Shown one piece after another: positions 23,901 to 35,032 of a DNA stretch of 64,000 bases. Made by a program: the position numbers and the translations under genes. Source of the stretch: Cutaneotrichosporon cavernicola. Lineage: Eukaryota; Basidiomycota; Tremellomycetes; Trichosporonales; Trichosporonaceae. The notes under the pieces are model-generated. The model saw only the letters and a program-made list of their open reading frames with translations. It did not search any database and was not told where the DNA came from. The stretch covers positions 434,001 to 498,000 of the forward strand of contig NC_083393.1 of assembly GCF_030864355.1 (NCBI RefSeq), read 5' to 3'. How positions within the stretch are numbered: position 1 is the stretch's first letter; each line of letters opens with the position of its first letter.

Positions 23901-26345
23901 GTCCCCACTCAAATCCTCAACCCCTCGTTCCGACAGACCACACCCCAATGCTACCTGTTCCCGTGCGTACCCCTTGGCCCATGTGCTCTTCGGGTGACGC
24001 CGCTCGTTCCCCATCTTGACATTCCGGGGCCCTGCGGCCCCTCTTGTTCCTCTTCGGCACCTCAAGCTACCCCGCCACACCGCCACGCCCGAGCGTCGGC
24101 CACGCCAGCGCTCCGATTCACCGAACCCCAACCGTCCTTCATCCAAGGAGCCCCAACGAGAGCCCCATTGTGGATACGAAGTATCATTGGAGCTGCTTGG
24201 TTGCGCCGAGGGACCAGTGTCAGTTGGGCTCTGCGCCCCTTGCATTCCCCGCCATTTGGTCACTCTCGTCACTTTGGCACCGTCCGCCGTCACATCTGAT
24301 TACCCTTCTGACCCTTCTGCTATCGCCCTCGCCCGTGGGGACCCTTCTGACACAGCGCTGCTCACTCCTTGTTCCTCGACCCTTCGTGTATCGTGTTTGG
24401 GATTCGTCCAGTCTCCAACGCTGTGTTGTTCACGCGACCCTTGTCATTCTCAACCCATTCATCCGCCCTTCGTTCATCCGAGACTATTCCGCATCCTTTG
24501 ATAGCGTTTTGTGGGCTCCGTGGGGAGCACGGGCTGCGATCTGGGCCACGATCTGACTCGGTGCGTCGCCCAGGACTTGTCCAGTCTGGTTCGTCAACTC
24601 TCACCAACCACTCGTCCTTCCCGTAGCTCTCTCCCCCAGTTGCTATTGTTGTGCAGTTCTCCACTCGCCATTGTGGCTGCGATTCCATTCAACCCTACAT
24701 CGTGTCTTGCCGTTCCCCACTCCATTGTGTCGTGGTGCCTCCGCTATGACATTGAGTTTATTGTGCAGTTCTCCACTCTCAATCGTGGCGGTGGTACCCT
24801 TCACGTCTCGCCATTGTGATCGTTGTCCAGTTCTCCACTAGCCTGCGGCTACAGTCGTCCCCTTCCATTGAGTCGGTCGTGCCGTTCACCAGTCATTGTG
24901 TACGGTGCCTCTCTCCCCCACAAGAGCTGTTGTGCGGTTCTCCACTCACCATTGGGACTGACGTGCTGTCGTCTGATTCCCCATCACCCTTGGCGTATCC
25001 CCTAGCCTCGTCTTCACCTGGGGCCACTAGTCACTGATTTTCCTGGATGATTCCTGTGAGCGCATCCCAGACACGCCCAGCACGGTCAGCCTTACTCGAA
25101 ACAAGAAGGCGGTGGGTGAGGGGGATGGACTATGTGTCCCGTCGGCTGCTCACACGTTCACACATCCTTTCCGTCCAGCTGTGGTGAGAATGCCACCAGC
25201 GACGTGGATAGCGCTAGCTCTGAGCAATTTCGCCTCATCTTTCCATGATCTCGTCGCGAAGTTGTGTTCCGTGGTAGAAACTAATCTCGACTTGTGGTCA
25301 AAGGGATAGTACGCTGAGGCGACCGCGTACTCTCCTGCTCACCCCTGCACTGGGATATCTCACACAACCAATACATGACGCCAGTTGCTCGGGCTAATGA
25401 CGACAGGAACCCCTCTGGTGAGTACCCCAACCACGCGAGAGTCGCGAGAGTTGGCATACCAAGCTGAGGGGTGAGAAGGCATGTACGTTGGGCGATGATC
25501 CCTGCACTATCGGGGAGGAGAGCCGGCGGATCGAAGACAGCTGACATTCACGACACGATCCACACTGGCAGCGTCGACTGGTTCCTGTGACACTGTCGAT
25601 GATAGTCCAGCGAAGCGTCCTGCCCAACGCTCCCCCATCCACAGGTAACCATTTCTCCAAGGCGACTGCGCCACGCCATTTCAGAGTCCAGAATAATAGT
25701 CATTGTGCCACATTGCAGCACAACCCACCGCCTCCTCATGTCTCAGATCAACGTCGTTTCATAAGGCTGTAAGCGAGAGCAGGAGCGGAAGTCAGGAGAA
25801 GAGCGAGGAGGAGGTAGGCGAGGGCGCGCCGGAGAAGAGAGGCGCGGACAAGGTTCAGATATACAGGCCTTATGGATTTTTGGTCCGCTGTGTGTCGATA
25901 GGTGCGGCTGGTGCACTAGGGCGAACTCACATCGAACTCTGAAGACAAGCGGGGAAATTCTCCAATACCCATGCATGTACATTAACCCACCATTATACCG
26001 AGCCCAGGAGACGGCTACGGCAGATAACGGGTCTGAGAAGTGTGCCAGAGTTGAGTCAACAAGTAGTTGTGGCACTCTGACGGCGTCTCACGAACCCATG
26101 CTAGCGCCACGATCCATCCTCGCGCCATCCTTGTACTACATTCTCGCTCTTCAATGCCGACCATAGTCCCCGGCGTCTCGCTACTCCTCCGCCGACCGTG
26201 CGCCCCGCCGTTCCCAGACTTGCTTTGCCTTGCAACCAAAAATGCACTTCCACCTCGCCTCTCTTCTTCGTCCAATCAACGTTACGTCTCTCCGCCAAGA
26301 CCCTGGTGAGCCAAAAGGTATCCGAGATCCTCGGAATCAGCTGCT
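17987..26345. other. 8.4-kb region without a supportable protein gene
   Basis: I find no conserved domain, no convincing exon chain and no transposon protein here on either strand. All frames are short or Pro/Ser/Arg-rich with stops in the other frames. Its left end is the PMA1 promoter and leader.

Visible structure is modest: a GA run at 18017-18033, G12 at 18700-18711, C17 at 21045-21061, a C/T-rich plus strand over about 23.4-25.0 kb, and degenerate repeats at 24640-24980 (listed separately). Such length is unusual beside gene spacings of 0.2-1 kb elsewhere. Possibilities include long non-coding RNAs, an extended PMA1 control region or a decayed insertion. I cannot decide among them. Confidence 0.55.
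24640..24980 (+). repeat. Degenerate repeat: GTTGTGCAGTTCTCCACT-type units
   Basis: Five imperfect copies of a core like TTGTGCAGTTCTCCACT followed by CGCCATTGTGG-like sequence occur at about 24648, 24759, 24823, 24886 and 24929. Spacing is irregular (about 43-111 bases), and the copies have diverged by several substitutions. No coding frame follows the repeat. It looks like an old, decayed tandem array. Confidence 0.5.
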
Positions 26346-26430
26346 GACGCTTGTGTGGATTGAACACACGACCGAACGAACTGGGCGCTGGGCGCTTCAC
26401 TCGCTCGCTCTCCCACTGAGCTAAAGCGTC
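26346..26430 (-). tRNA. tRNA-Phe (GAA) with a 14-nt intron
   Basis: Read on the minus strand the sequence folds as a tRNA. It has a 7-bp acceptor stem GACGCTT/AAGCGTC, D arm GCTC-AGTGGGA-GAGC, anticodon stem AGCGA/TCGTT (one G-U), a 5-nt variable loop and a T arm GTGTG-TTCAATC-CACAC. The anticodon GAA (26398-26396) is preceded by T33. A 14-nt intron (26394-26381) interrupts after position 37, the usual site for eukaryotic tRNA introns. Position 32 is G where C or T is normal. The CCA end is not encoded. Confidence 0.85.
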
Positions 26431-26923
26431 TGGGAGTCAACTCGGAACCGAGGTGTACTAGTGGTCCCGCCGCTTGTCGTTCTTGCGCGGGTTTTGCGAC
26501 GTTCTGCTTTCCAAAGAGCTTCGCCGGGGTTGATTAGCACTCGGAGCTCTTCCGGCTCGTCATTTGGCTGCTGGAATACGTCGGAGAAGCTGGGAGGGCC
26601 GCCAGAAACCTCATATGCCAAGGTCCATCTCGGCGTGGCACCGCAACGCAGCAGCCTGGGTGTCTCCCATTCCGGTCACCCGCTGCCGATTCGCACCAAC
26701 TGGCAGTGTACTGCCCGACAAGAGGCTGGCGCAGGCCGATGGCTCGATGCACCACTCGCTCTCTCCAACACCACTCCAGGAGGATAGCTGAACACAGGCC
26801 AGACGTCAAGAGTGAGTGAGTCTGTTATTCGGTCAGTCCAACTGTTCCTACATTGACTCTCCAGATGCCTGTCCGCTTCTCAGCAAGCGCTTTGCCACAC
26901 GCCATCCCTGATACCTCCCTACA
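26431..26923. other. Intergenic between the tRNA gene and the thioesterase gene
   Basis: 493 bases without a recognisable gene. The part next to 26430 is the 5' flank of the minus-strand tRNA, and the right part is the thioesterase 3' UTR. Confidence 0.45.
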
Positions 26924-27597
26924 TCACAAGCTCGCCGTCTCCTCGATGACCAACTTCTCCAGCCCGCGCCGCATAGTGTCAGCCATCGCCGTCGGCCGCC
27001 GCTCGACAGGATGTACGAACACGTGCGTGAACCCGCCAACGGCCGCCACCGTGTCCTTGCCCTGCTGGAAGAAGCCGACTTCGTACGTCACCGAGCTGTT
27101 ACCTAGCTTGTTCACGCGGAGCCCGAGGTCAACCACCTCTGGGAACGTGAGTGGCGCAAAGTAGTTGCAGCTACTGGTGACAACGAGACCGATCGGCTCG
27201 GACGGGTTCGGGTCGGTGGGGCGCAACCCGCACGACTCGATTAGGTAAGTGTTGACAACAGAGTCGATGCTTGGATCAGCGGTGCTGGATGAGGGCAAAA
27301 AGGGGAGGCGTGTCGGAGGGAAAAGAGGCAGGGGTGGGGAGGGGGATAGAGCAAGAGTGTGGAGATAGAGGACATGTGATGACGAGTGAATGAGTTGGAG
27401 GTGTTTACGTGACAGCGAAGCGAGCGGCTCCATCTATCGTGCTTTACAACCACGAAGGATCACTTTACTCACAGGAAGTTGTACACCGAGTTGTTCACGT
27501 GTCCGTACTGGTCGTTGTCGGCCCAGCGGAGGCGGTAAGGTAGGAAAAAGCGGTAGTTCGAGCGGAGGCGCGACTTGAGCGCCTGCACGGAGGCCAT
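26924..27597 (-). CDS. Hotdog-fold acyl-CoA thioesterase (4HBT family)
   Basis: Two exons (27597-27473, 27284-26924) join to 161 residues. The protein shows the 4-hydroxybenzoyl-CoA-thioesterase signature RWADNDQYGHVNNSVY near residues 24-39, where the Asp is the family's catalytic residue. The rest follows the single hotdog domain (VVNTYLIE, NYFAPLTFPEVVDLGLRV, VTYEVGFFQQGKDTVA).

The joint YNFL/TADPSIDSVVNTY across the 188-nt intron is in phase. Substrate is unknown; relatives hydrolyse short or medium acyl-CoAs. An in-frame ATG at 27735 would add a 46-residue Ser/His/Arg-rich leader that could be a mitochondrial presequence, so the start is not settled. Confidence 0.85.
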
Positions 27598-28336
27598 GAT
27601 GCGCGAAGAGTAAGGCGGAGCCTTGAGCGGTTGTGGAGCAAGGAGGTCGAGCGAGCGGGAGATGCTAGTGAACAACGCCGTGTGTTTGTGATGTGCGGGC
27701 GATATGCAGTGAGAATGTGAGGATGCATGGATCACCGCGTCAAAGATGGTTCAACTTCGGTCCATGTGTTGCCGGCCACCTGGAGTCGGCTATTACCGAG
27801 ACAGTCAGCACCGACCGAGCAGCGGTCGTACTGGTCTCCTTCTCTAATCTGCATCAGCTCGGGGGTACAGGGGTACAAACAGGCGACTGCGAGAGATACA
27901 ATCCTGCAACCAACTTTGTTGCGATGTTGGGTCGTGGTGTTTGTACCACTTATGGAGTGAGTGGGGGCTAGCCGCGGCTAAACTCCGGCGAAACTTTCCC
28001 CACACTGCCCTCTCTCGCACCGCCAATGCCGCTCGCGCCCATCTGCACACCAACTACACCTTTGAGATGCACCATTATGAAAGCTCGTCTACAACGTCGA
28101 ACAGACTCGCAACTCACCTCCCACCTCGAGAGCAAGTTATACGAGAGGGTGGAGGTGTAAGAGTGGAGCACATGTCCGAGCGGATCGGCCGGGCCGCCCA
28201 CTGTCATATACCATGCGGCAAGTGCGGCAGTCGGCGTCCCATTTGCTCCCGTCCCGCCCCATTCCCCACCTCTTTGCCCATACTGAACATACGTTGCCTC
28301 ACTATACGGATCACTTGGACAACCACACCATCCACC
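27598..28336. promoter_or_regulatory. Divergent promoter between thioesterase and PDX1
   Basis: 739 bases separate the start codons of two divergently transcribed genes that both may act in mitochondrial carbon metabolism. If the longer thioesterase start at 27735 is used, the shared promoter is 600 bases. No TATA box or clear operator was identified. Confidence 0.45.
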
Positions 28337-29535
28337 ATGCGGGCAGCAAGCACCATCGCCCGATCTCTGCGCGCGCGCGCCTCAGCTCACCGCAGCGCCC
28401 TCGGTATGATGTGGGAATGGCGCAGCTGACTCCAGCGATGCAGACGCGAGCGGCGAGCAGTCTCCTTCGCATGCCAGCCATGTCGCCAACGATGACGGAG
28501 GGCGGGATCGCAGCGTGGAAGAAGAACGAGGGCGAGTCGTTCGAGGCTGGCGACGTCATCCTCGAAGTGGTGAGTCTCCACACTCCCCAGACTTAGGGAG
28601 GGCCAGGGTGAAGGTCAGGCGACTAACCGGCAGGAGACGGACAAGGCGACGATCGACGTCGAGGCGCAGGATGACGGCGTGATGGGCAAGATTGTGTTCA
28701 AGGCAGGCAGCAAGAACGTGCCTATTGGCGAGGTTATCGCCGTGCTCGCTGAGGAGGGTGACGACCTCTCCAAGCTCGAGGTACCCTCGGACCTGTCGCC
28801 GCATCAGGATGCTGTTCCCAGTGTCGACGCACAGGAGGCTCCCAAGGAGGCACCGAAGGAGGTGAAGCAGGCAGCACCTGAGTCGTCGGGGGTCAAGGCC
28901 CATCGCCAGATCGACCACTCCAAGCCAATGCTGCCGTCGGTCGCACTCTTGCTGCAGGAGAGCAGCCTCAGCGACGAGCAGGTCGCTGAGATCAAGGGTA
29001 CGGGTCTCCACGGCATTCTCACGAAGGGAGACATTCTCGCTGCAGAGGGCAAGATCAAGTCGCCGTACGGAAGCGCAGCTGTTTTGCTCAACAACCCCAT
29101 GGGCGCGAGCGGCAAGCGCGCGAATGACGTGAGTGCGCCACTCTCCCAGAGAGGTTATGACGCCATGCTGGCGTCGATAACCAACTTCCAAACTGCGAGG
29201 TGTGTACTGACATCAGCCCAAGACGCCACCCAAGGCTGCTGGCAGTGCGGCGGCCCCCGCCCCAGAGCGCCCGCTCACCGGCACCGAACTCCGGCGCCTG
29301 ATCGTTGCTGGACTCAGCAAAGCCACCGCCCCAACAACCCCCGCCCCGAAGTGTAAGTGCAGCTGTGTTCGGGCTTTGGAAGTAGCTGACGCTAGTCCCT
29401 ACTGCGGCTGTTTCGGACGCCGAGTTCGACGACCTCCTCAGCGACTACGCGAAGCTGTTGCCCGCATCGGCACCACGGCCCGCCGCTGCGGCACCCAAGG
29501 CGGCGGCCAAGGACGAGCTGGACGGGTTGGCGTAG
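28337..29535 (+). CDS. PDX1: Pyruvate dehydrogenase complex protein X (E3-binding protein)
   Basis: Five exons (28337-28403, 28436-28569, 28634-29128, 29217-29352, 29396-29535) join to 323 residues. An Arg/Ala/Ser presequence (MRAASTIARSLRARASAHRS) is followed by a lipoyl domain (MPAMSPTMTEGGIAAWKK; lipoyl-lysine motif ETDKATIDVE at about residue 69). A Pro/Ala/Glu linker leads to a peripheral subunit-binding domain (PSVALLLQE ... GTGLHGILTKGDI).

There is no E2 catalytic domain and no HxxxDG motif, so this is protein X, which anchors dihydrolipoamide dehydrogenase to the E2 core in the matrix. The C-terminus (ELRRLIVAGLSKAT, DAEFDDLLSDYAKLLP) is of the fungal Pdx1 type. The 32-nt intron at 28404-28435 is required to keep frame between presequence and lipoyl domain. 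Confidence 0.92.
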
Positions 29536-29722
29536 TAGGATAGATGCATCGCAGTAATACCACTCCGAAAGAATCAGAGCCGAATCCAGGATGCCTCCAG
29601 CATGCCTCGAGGTCGACATTTCCAACTTGACAAGAAGTATGTCCAACGACAGGTCATCCAACTGCGAGGTTCATTCTACCCACTTCCCATCTTGATGACA
29701 TGATCAACTGCATCGTACACAT

Positions 29723-30630
29723 CTACTTGGCGACCTGGAATATGCTGAGAAGAGCAAAGCACCCATAGAACAGTCCGACGGGATACGCGACGAGGAGGCG
29801 CTGGCGGTCCATGCGGAGGACGGCCACAAAGATCGTGCTAGCGGCGTACGTGCACCACACAACGCTCACGATGCTGAGGACCCCACCGACTGCTGTGTCC
29901 ATGCCCAGTCCGATGCCGAGGCCGCCCAACCCAACCATTGGGAGGAGGCAGTACCCGAGCACACTGGCGGTGCGGTATGCATCGATTCCTGAGTCGCTCA
30001 TGAGGTTGAGGAGGGTGTAGATCGAGATGGTCCCCAGCAACCCGACGCCGTAGATGTAAGAAAACTGGGGCTTGCCCGACTACAGTGAGCGCTGGAGGTA
30101 CGGTGACGCACGAGGAGTAACACGAATGCAAACGCAAAGCAGAAGACGAGCGGACCCGCCATGTCCGCGTCGTCCATAATGTGCGTGTCGATCTTGCCCA
30201 AAGGATTCAGAACAGTGAGCGACTTTTGCAGGATGTGTCCGGGATCAATGCCGAGTTCTGAGGTGAGCGCAAGGGTGCATAAAGAATGCGAGCTCAAAGT
30301 CTCGATCGTACAGCGGGCTCCTCAAATGGCTGGTTTCGCCTCTGCCGGGCGCCGCGACTCACCTTGCATCAAACTTGGCTCACCCTCGAGGCCGCCAGTC
30401 CCAAATGCCTCCCACCATCTCCCCTCGCCACCGGTTGATATCCGCCCGCCCGCCATGTTCCCCATGTTCCCGCTCGCGTATCCTCCCCCGCCCATGGAGC
30501 CCATGGAACCCATTCCCCCACTCTGCTGGCTGGAATATCCGCCATAGTTCGACCCGCCCTGGTAGAACGCGAGCGGCTCGTTACCGCCAGATGAGGACGA
30601 GTACTGGCCGTATGCGTTCTGGTTGAACAT
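29723..30630 (-). CDS. YIP1: Yip1-family Golgi membrane protein
   Basis: Three exons (30630-30363, 30257-30112, 30079-29723) join to 256 residues. A Gly/Ser/Met/Tyr-rich cytosolic N-terminus (MFNQNAYGQYSSSSGG) is followed by the Yip1 core: ELGIDPGHILQKSLTVLNP, then DADMAGPLVFCFAFAFVLLL, YIYGVGLLGTISIYTLL and three further hydrophobic segments ending FYGCFALLSIFQVAK. The LGI(D/N)...K(S/T)...LNP stretch and five-helix layout identify the Yip1/YIPF5 branch, which binds Ypt/Rab GTPases and Yif1 in ER-Golgi transport. The second intron (30111-30080) is only 32 nt and is required for frame. Confidence 0.92.
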
Positions 30631-31037
30631 GGCCGGTGTCGGTCGGTGGAGGTCGAAGTGGAGGGGGTGAGGAGCCAGGCCGTGGTGTGCCCTAGCGTAT
30701 TCGTCGCGAGTTTCGGGATAGCTTCCAAGTAGGGGTCCGTTGCTAACGGTGAGGAAGAGAATGTGAGTGTTTGAGAGAAGGGGGGTGCAAGTGATGTTAT
30801 GATGATTAGATTGCGTGGAGAGACGCATCTCATGTTGGCTGGAGTGACGTGTTGAACGCGTGGATTCAGGCACCAAAGCTACCTGTGCCACTTTAATTCT
30901 AACGCCGCGGCCTTTTTTCCACCTTGGCCCGAAGCCCTCCGGTGAGGCTCCAGGAAGGGGTGGTCATTCGTTCCGCTATACGTTGAGGCTACAGAGAGCT
31001 CATCGCTGCAACCTCACCCCTCCCCACCTCTACCGCC
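30631..31037. promoter_or_regulatory. Divergent promoter between YIP1 and MAS1
   Basis: 407 bases between divergent start codons. No motif stands out; the stretch just before MAS1 is C-rich. Confidence 0.45.
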
Positions 31038-33104
31038 ATGTCCGCCGCCCGCCTCCTCTCCCGGGCCGTCCGCCCCGCGGTCGCCCCCCGCGTTCCGGTG
31101 TGTTCAACATCCACAGCGGCTGCGCGCTCGTTCCCACGTCCCCCGTCCTCCGCGTCAATTGCCCCGGCTCTCATTGGCCGAACCGCGCCCATCTTCGGGC
31201 GGCGCTGGAGCACGCCGATGCATCGCCGCGAGGGCATATTGGCATCGGCAGGGGACGGGGATAGGGCGCAATGCCCACGACATGCGTTGGAGCCGTAAGC
31301 TAACAACAGGCGCTCGCCCGCGCGCTCGCGACCCCGGTCAAGACTTCCGACCCCATCACCAAGACCTCGACCCTCTCGAACGGTCTTTCAGTTGTCTCGG
31401 AGACCATCCCCGGCGCCTCGACCTCGACCGTTGGTCTCTGGATCGACGCCGGCTCGCGCGCGGACGCCAGCAACGCTTCGGGCACTGCTCACTTCCTCGA
31501 GGTGTGTTGAATGATTCATCATGGGCCGACTTGGTTCGGGTACAGAGGAGAACGTGCATGGAGATGAGCAGTGGTCTCAGACAGTGGGCTCAGACGGACA
31601 CGAATCCCCGCGCGATTCTGCCGGGGATAGATGATGTCGTTGTGCGCAGTATGTGGAGTTGTTGGCGCCACAGCTGTCAACCAACCTATCATCTGCCAAC
31701 CATTTACGCACATCGCACCTCCACATTTCCCCGAAGCCAAAGATCAGCCTCGCTCCATGTCCACCGCGCTCGGCTAACGTCACAGCACCTCGCGTTCAAG
31801 GGCACCAAGTCGCGCTCGCAGATGCAGCTCGAGCTCGAGGTTGAGAACCTCGGCGCTCACCTGAACGCGTACACCTCGCGCGAGCAGACCGTCTACTACG
31901 CCAAGGCGTTCAACAAGGACGTCCCTGCCGTTGTCAACATTCTTTCCGACATTCTCCAGAACTCCAAGCTTGACGAGTCGGCTATCGAGCGCGAGCGCGA
32001 CGTCATCCTCCGCGAGCAGGAGGAGGTTGACAAGCAGCTCGAGGAGGTCGTCTTCGACCACCTCCACGCTGTCGCCTTCCAGGGCTACGCTCTCGGCAAC
32101 ACCATCCTCGGCCCCAAGGACCACATCAACTCGATCTCCAAGTCTGACCTCTCTGGCTACATTGCCAAGAACTACACTGCCGACCGCATGGCCCTCGTCG
32201 GTGCCGGCTCGGTCTCGCATGAGGAGCTCGTTGAGCTCGCCAAGCAGCACTTTGCGGGCCTCCCCGTCTCGTCCAGCCCTATCCCCCTCGGCCAGTCCGC
32301 AGGCGAGCCGACCAAGTTCACTGGCTCCGAGGTCCGCATCCGTGACGACACCATGTCGACCTGCAACCTCGCCATCGCTGTTGAAGGTGTCGGATGGCGC
32401 TCGGCCGACTACTGGCCAATGCTCGTCATGCAGTCCATCTTCGGCAACTGGGACCGCTCGCTCGGCGCCTCGCCCCTCCTCTCGTCCAAGCTGAGCCACA
32501 TCATCTCGTCGAACAACCTCGCCAACTCGTTCATGTCCTTCTCGACCTCGTACTCGGACACTGGTCTCTGGGGCATCTACGCAGTCTCGGAGAACCTCAT
32601 GAACCTTGACGACCTCACCCACTTCATCATGAAGGAGTGGCAGCGCATGTCCATCAACCCCACCACCGCTGAGGTTGAGCGCGCAAAGTCCCAGCTCAAG
32701 GCCTCGCTCCTCCTTGGCCTCGACGGCACCACCGCCATCGCCGAGGACATTGGTCGCCAGACCATCACCACCGGCAAGCGCTTCACTCCCAAGGAGATTG
32801 AGCGCTACGTCAACGCCGTCGGCGTCGACGACATCAAGCGCTGCGCGCAGAAATACCTTTGGGACAAGGGTGAGTACCACGGTTTGCTCGTCTTTTATCA
32901 CACTCGTCTTCCCCCTCAACCTCGCCCTCCCCCACACTCAGCACAACCCCCATCCACCATCCACTTTCCATGGCACACCGCGCTCCCAAACCCCACCGCA
33001 TCATCCACTGACGCTCAGATTTCTCAATGTGTGCTCTGGGTAGAACCGAGGGCGTTCTGGATTATAGCCGGATGCGTGCGGACATGTCCTCGCTCACGTA
33101 CTAG
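31038..33104 (+). CDS. MAS1: Mitochondrial processing peptidase beta subunit
   Basis: Four exons (31038-31097, 31310-31501, 31786-32869, 33019-33104) join to 473 residues. An Arg/Ala presequence (MSAARLLSRAVRPAVAPRVP) precedes the M16 peptidase domain. The zinc motif HxxEH is split by intron 2: TAHFLE in exon 2 and HLAFKGTKSRSQ in exon 3. The downstream region ELEVENLGAHLNAYTSREQ carries the distal Glu ligand. The C-terminus DYSRMRADMSSLTY is family-typical.

Mas1 is the catalytic partner of Mas2 and removes matrix-targeting presequences, including presumably those of BAT1 and PDX1 in this window. Introns are 212, 284 and 149 nt, long for this locus. The exact donor of intron 1 is the least certain junction because the frame stays open past it. 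Confidence 0.93.
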
Positions 33105-34142
33105 TGACGATGAGTGGAAAAACGTAGAAAGATGCAGTGGTGCTGCCCATCACCGCGTCGGGATCAGCATTTACTCGTGAGAACACGTGACGAAAATCCG
33201 TACTTTTGGTTCCATGTATTTTCCCGTTAACGGGAGCATGCTGAAAATGCCAATACACGAGGGTTCCACGAGGCCCGCACAGACCCTGTACCTGCGTACC
33301 TGGCGGCTGTGCGGAAGAATCGGTGACTGAATACTACAACTATGGCATCGCCAACGCAGCAGGTGACAAAGTCACTGAAGACGTGACTGCGACTCCTCCA
33401 ACCACTAACAGTAGACACTCTTCCCAATCGCATCCAACACAAAGCTCTTGACAGCCATCAGCGTCGGCACCGTCCTAGCTCAACACAACCTCACATGGTC
33501 GACCAAACCAGGACAACAACACACCTACCGTAGAGCAAAAACGCCTCTTCCAATAGTCATTCTAACGCATCTGCGAAAGTATGGCGTTCCCGGGTGTTAT
33601 GATTCACCTGGCATGGTACTCGGGCATCCCAGACACATTTTTGGGAGAGTATCGATGAGTATCAGGAGATTTCCAAAAACTGGCCCGTACGTATATGCGG
33701 ACACCTGGAAACTGTTATACAGGGCCCAGAGCCCCATCTTTGCTCTTTGCACTCTCATCATAATGAGGAGCCGCTGAGTTCTTTACCTTCGCGTGAGAAG
33801 GAAGCAAATCCTCCGCCAGCGCGGCGTTGGCAAAGCCAGCCCTCTGGACCCTCGTACGTTTGATGACACTCTCAGACGCCTAGACAGCTTGGTGACAGAA
33901 GGAATAGAGTAGATGTATATGTGTGTTTTACTTTCGACGACGGACGATGGCGGATTGAGGATCAGGCCAAGCTACCCGCCAGACAATGGCTATTGGAGCA
34001 TGATCTGACTCTGGTCGAGAAACTGGGCCCAACATAGCCCATTGCCATGTCAGCTTCCTTCTGAACTCTACACAGCCACGGAATGTACATTTTCGTGTAT
34101 ACACACATGCTACGTCGATGAGGAGGGACCGAGCTACTGTTC
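33105..34142. other. Intergenic, left edge of the accessory island
   Basis: 1.04 kb between MAS1 and the first paralogue. A 109-codon plus frame (33448-33777) has no family resemblance, but its part near 33630-33690 matches a segment at 48768-48830 in the opposite orientation, so it may be a repeat relic. AT content rises here relative to MAS1. Confidence 0.5.
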
Positions 34143-35032
34143 TTACATGGCAAAGCGGCTCATGATGATATCGGGCGTCACGCGAGCGTCGACATCCTCG
34201 TCAGTGCGGAGCCACATGTCGATCTTGCCCTTGTACTTGTCGGCGTAGGTGGCCTCAAAGTCCTTGCGGGGGAAAAAGTAGCCAGCCCACGAGCCCGCAC
34301 TGTGGCGCAGAAAGCGAGGGAAGGTGTCGTGGTACCGCTTCTTCCCGGTCAGTGCTGATACCCACGATCGAAAGCTCACCTGGACAGACGCCCAGAAGGC
34401 ATCGTCGTGGGGCTCACGGTGGTCGTTGATGCTTCGACGGGCTGCGATGACACGGGCGGCGAGCTCGAGATCAAGCGGCGTGAAAAGAATGGGGCTCCAA
34501 CGGCTTTCATCAGTAGGCAAGGCGAATGACATACCTCTTGAACATCTCAAAAAACGACTTCTCCTCGAGAGGAGGAGTCTGCTGGTTCCCACTAATGTAG
34601 CCACAGGGCTATGGAATCAGTTATGCGTTTCGACAACTAGGGAAGGATCAATCTCATTTTGAAGGAGACTTTTCGCCAACCGTTTACCAGAGTACTCACC
34701 GTGCGTACGTCGATTCCGGCGATGCGCTCACTGTCAGTGGCCAAGGTATGGTCCACTCCGGCTTCAATATAGTGCTTGATCTTTCTGGGGCCGGGCTTAG
34801 GCATCGAGCCAGTGCCCAGGACGGCCTGCATCCAGGCGGTGCCGCTACGGTCTTTCAAGAAGGGGTAGAACGGCTCCAGGTTTGTCTGACAGTTACTTTC
34901 GGCTACCACTAACATGCTTACTAAGAGGTCGTTGAAGAAATCGGTGGATGATTTATACTCAATTCCCTCGTTGGTGAGCGCAGCGAGGATCCGGTACATG
35001 ATGTCGAGCTGGGGTCCGGTTGCGGGAGCCAT
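34143..35032 (-). CDS. Paralogue A of the two-module tandem family (unknown function)
   Basis: Five exons (35032-34922, 34885-34700, 34608-34535, 34503-34380, 34340-34143) join to 230 residues. The protein consists of two copies of one module. Module 1 (residues 1-99) has GIEYKSSTDFFNDLL, FYPFLKDRSGTAWM and GVDHTLATDSERIAG. Module 2 (about 124-230) has FTPLDLELAARVIAARR, DDAFWASVQ, FPRFLRHSAGSWAGYF and KIDMWLRTDEDVDARV.

Introns are 36, 91, 31 and 39 nt. Exon 4 is 124 nt, identical in length and phase to the matching exon of paralogue D. Residue spacing (hydrophobic helix, FW, then HS..SW) recalls Myb/Rap1-type helix-turn-helix domains, but this is inference. Divergently transcribed from paralogue B. 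Confidence 0.75.

Noticed and set aside
23856..24556. Three overlapping plus-strand frames of 147-170 codons
   Set aside because: All three frames being open at once reflects C/T-rich sequence with few stops rather than coding; no motif in any.
31780..32937. 385-codon minus-strand frame antisense to MAS1
   Set aside because: Exactly covers the large MAS1 exon and is explained by its codon bias; no homology.
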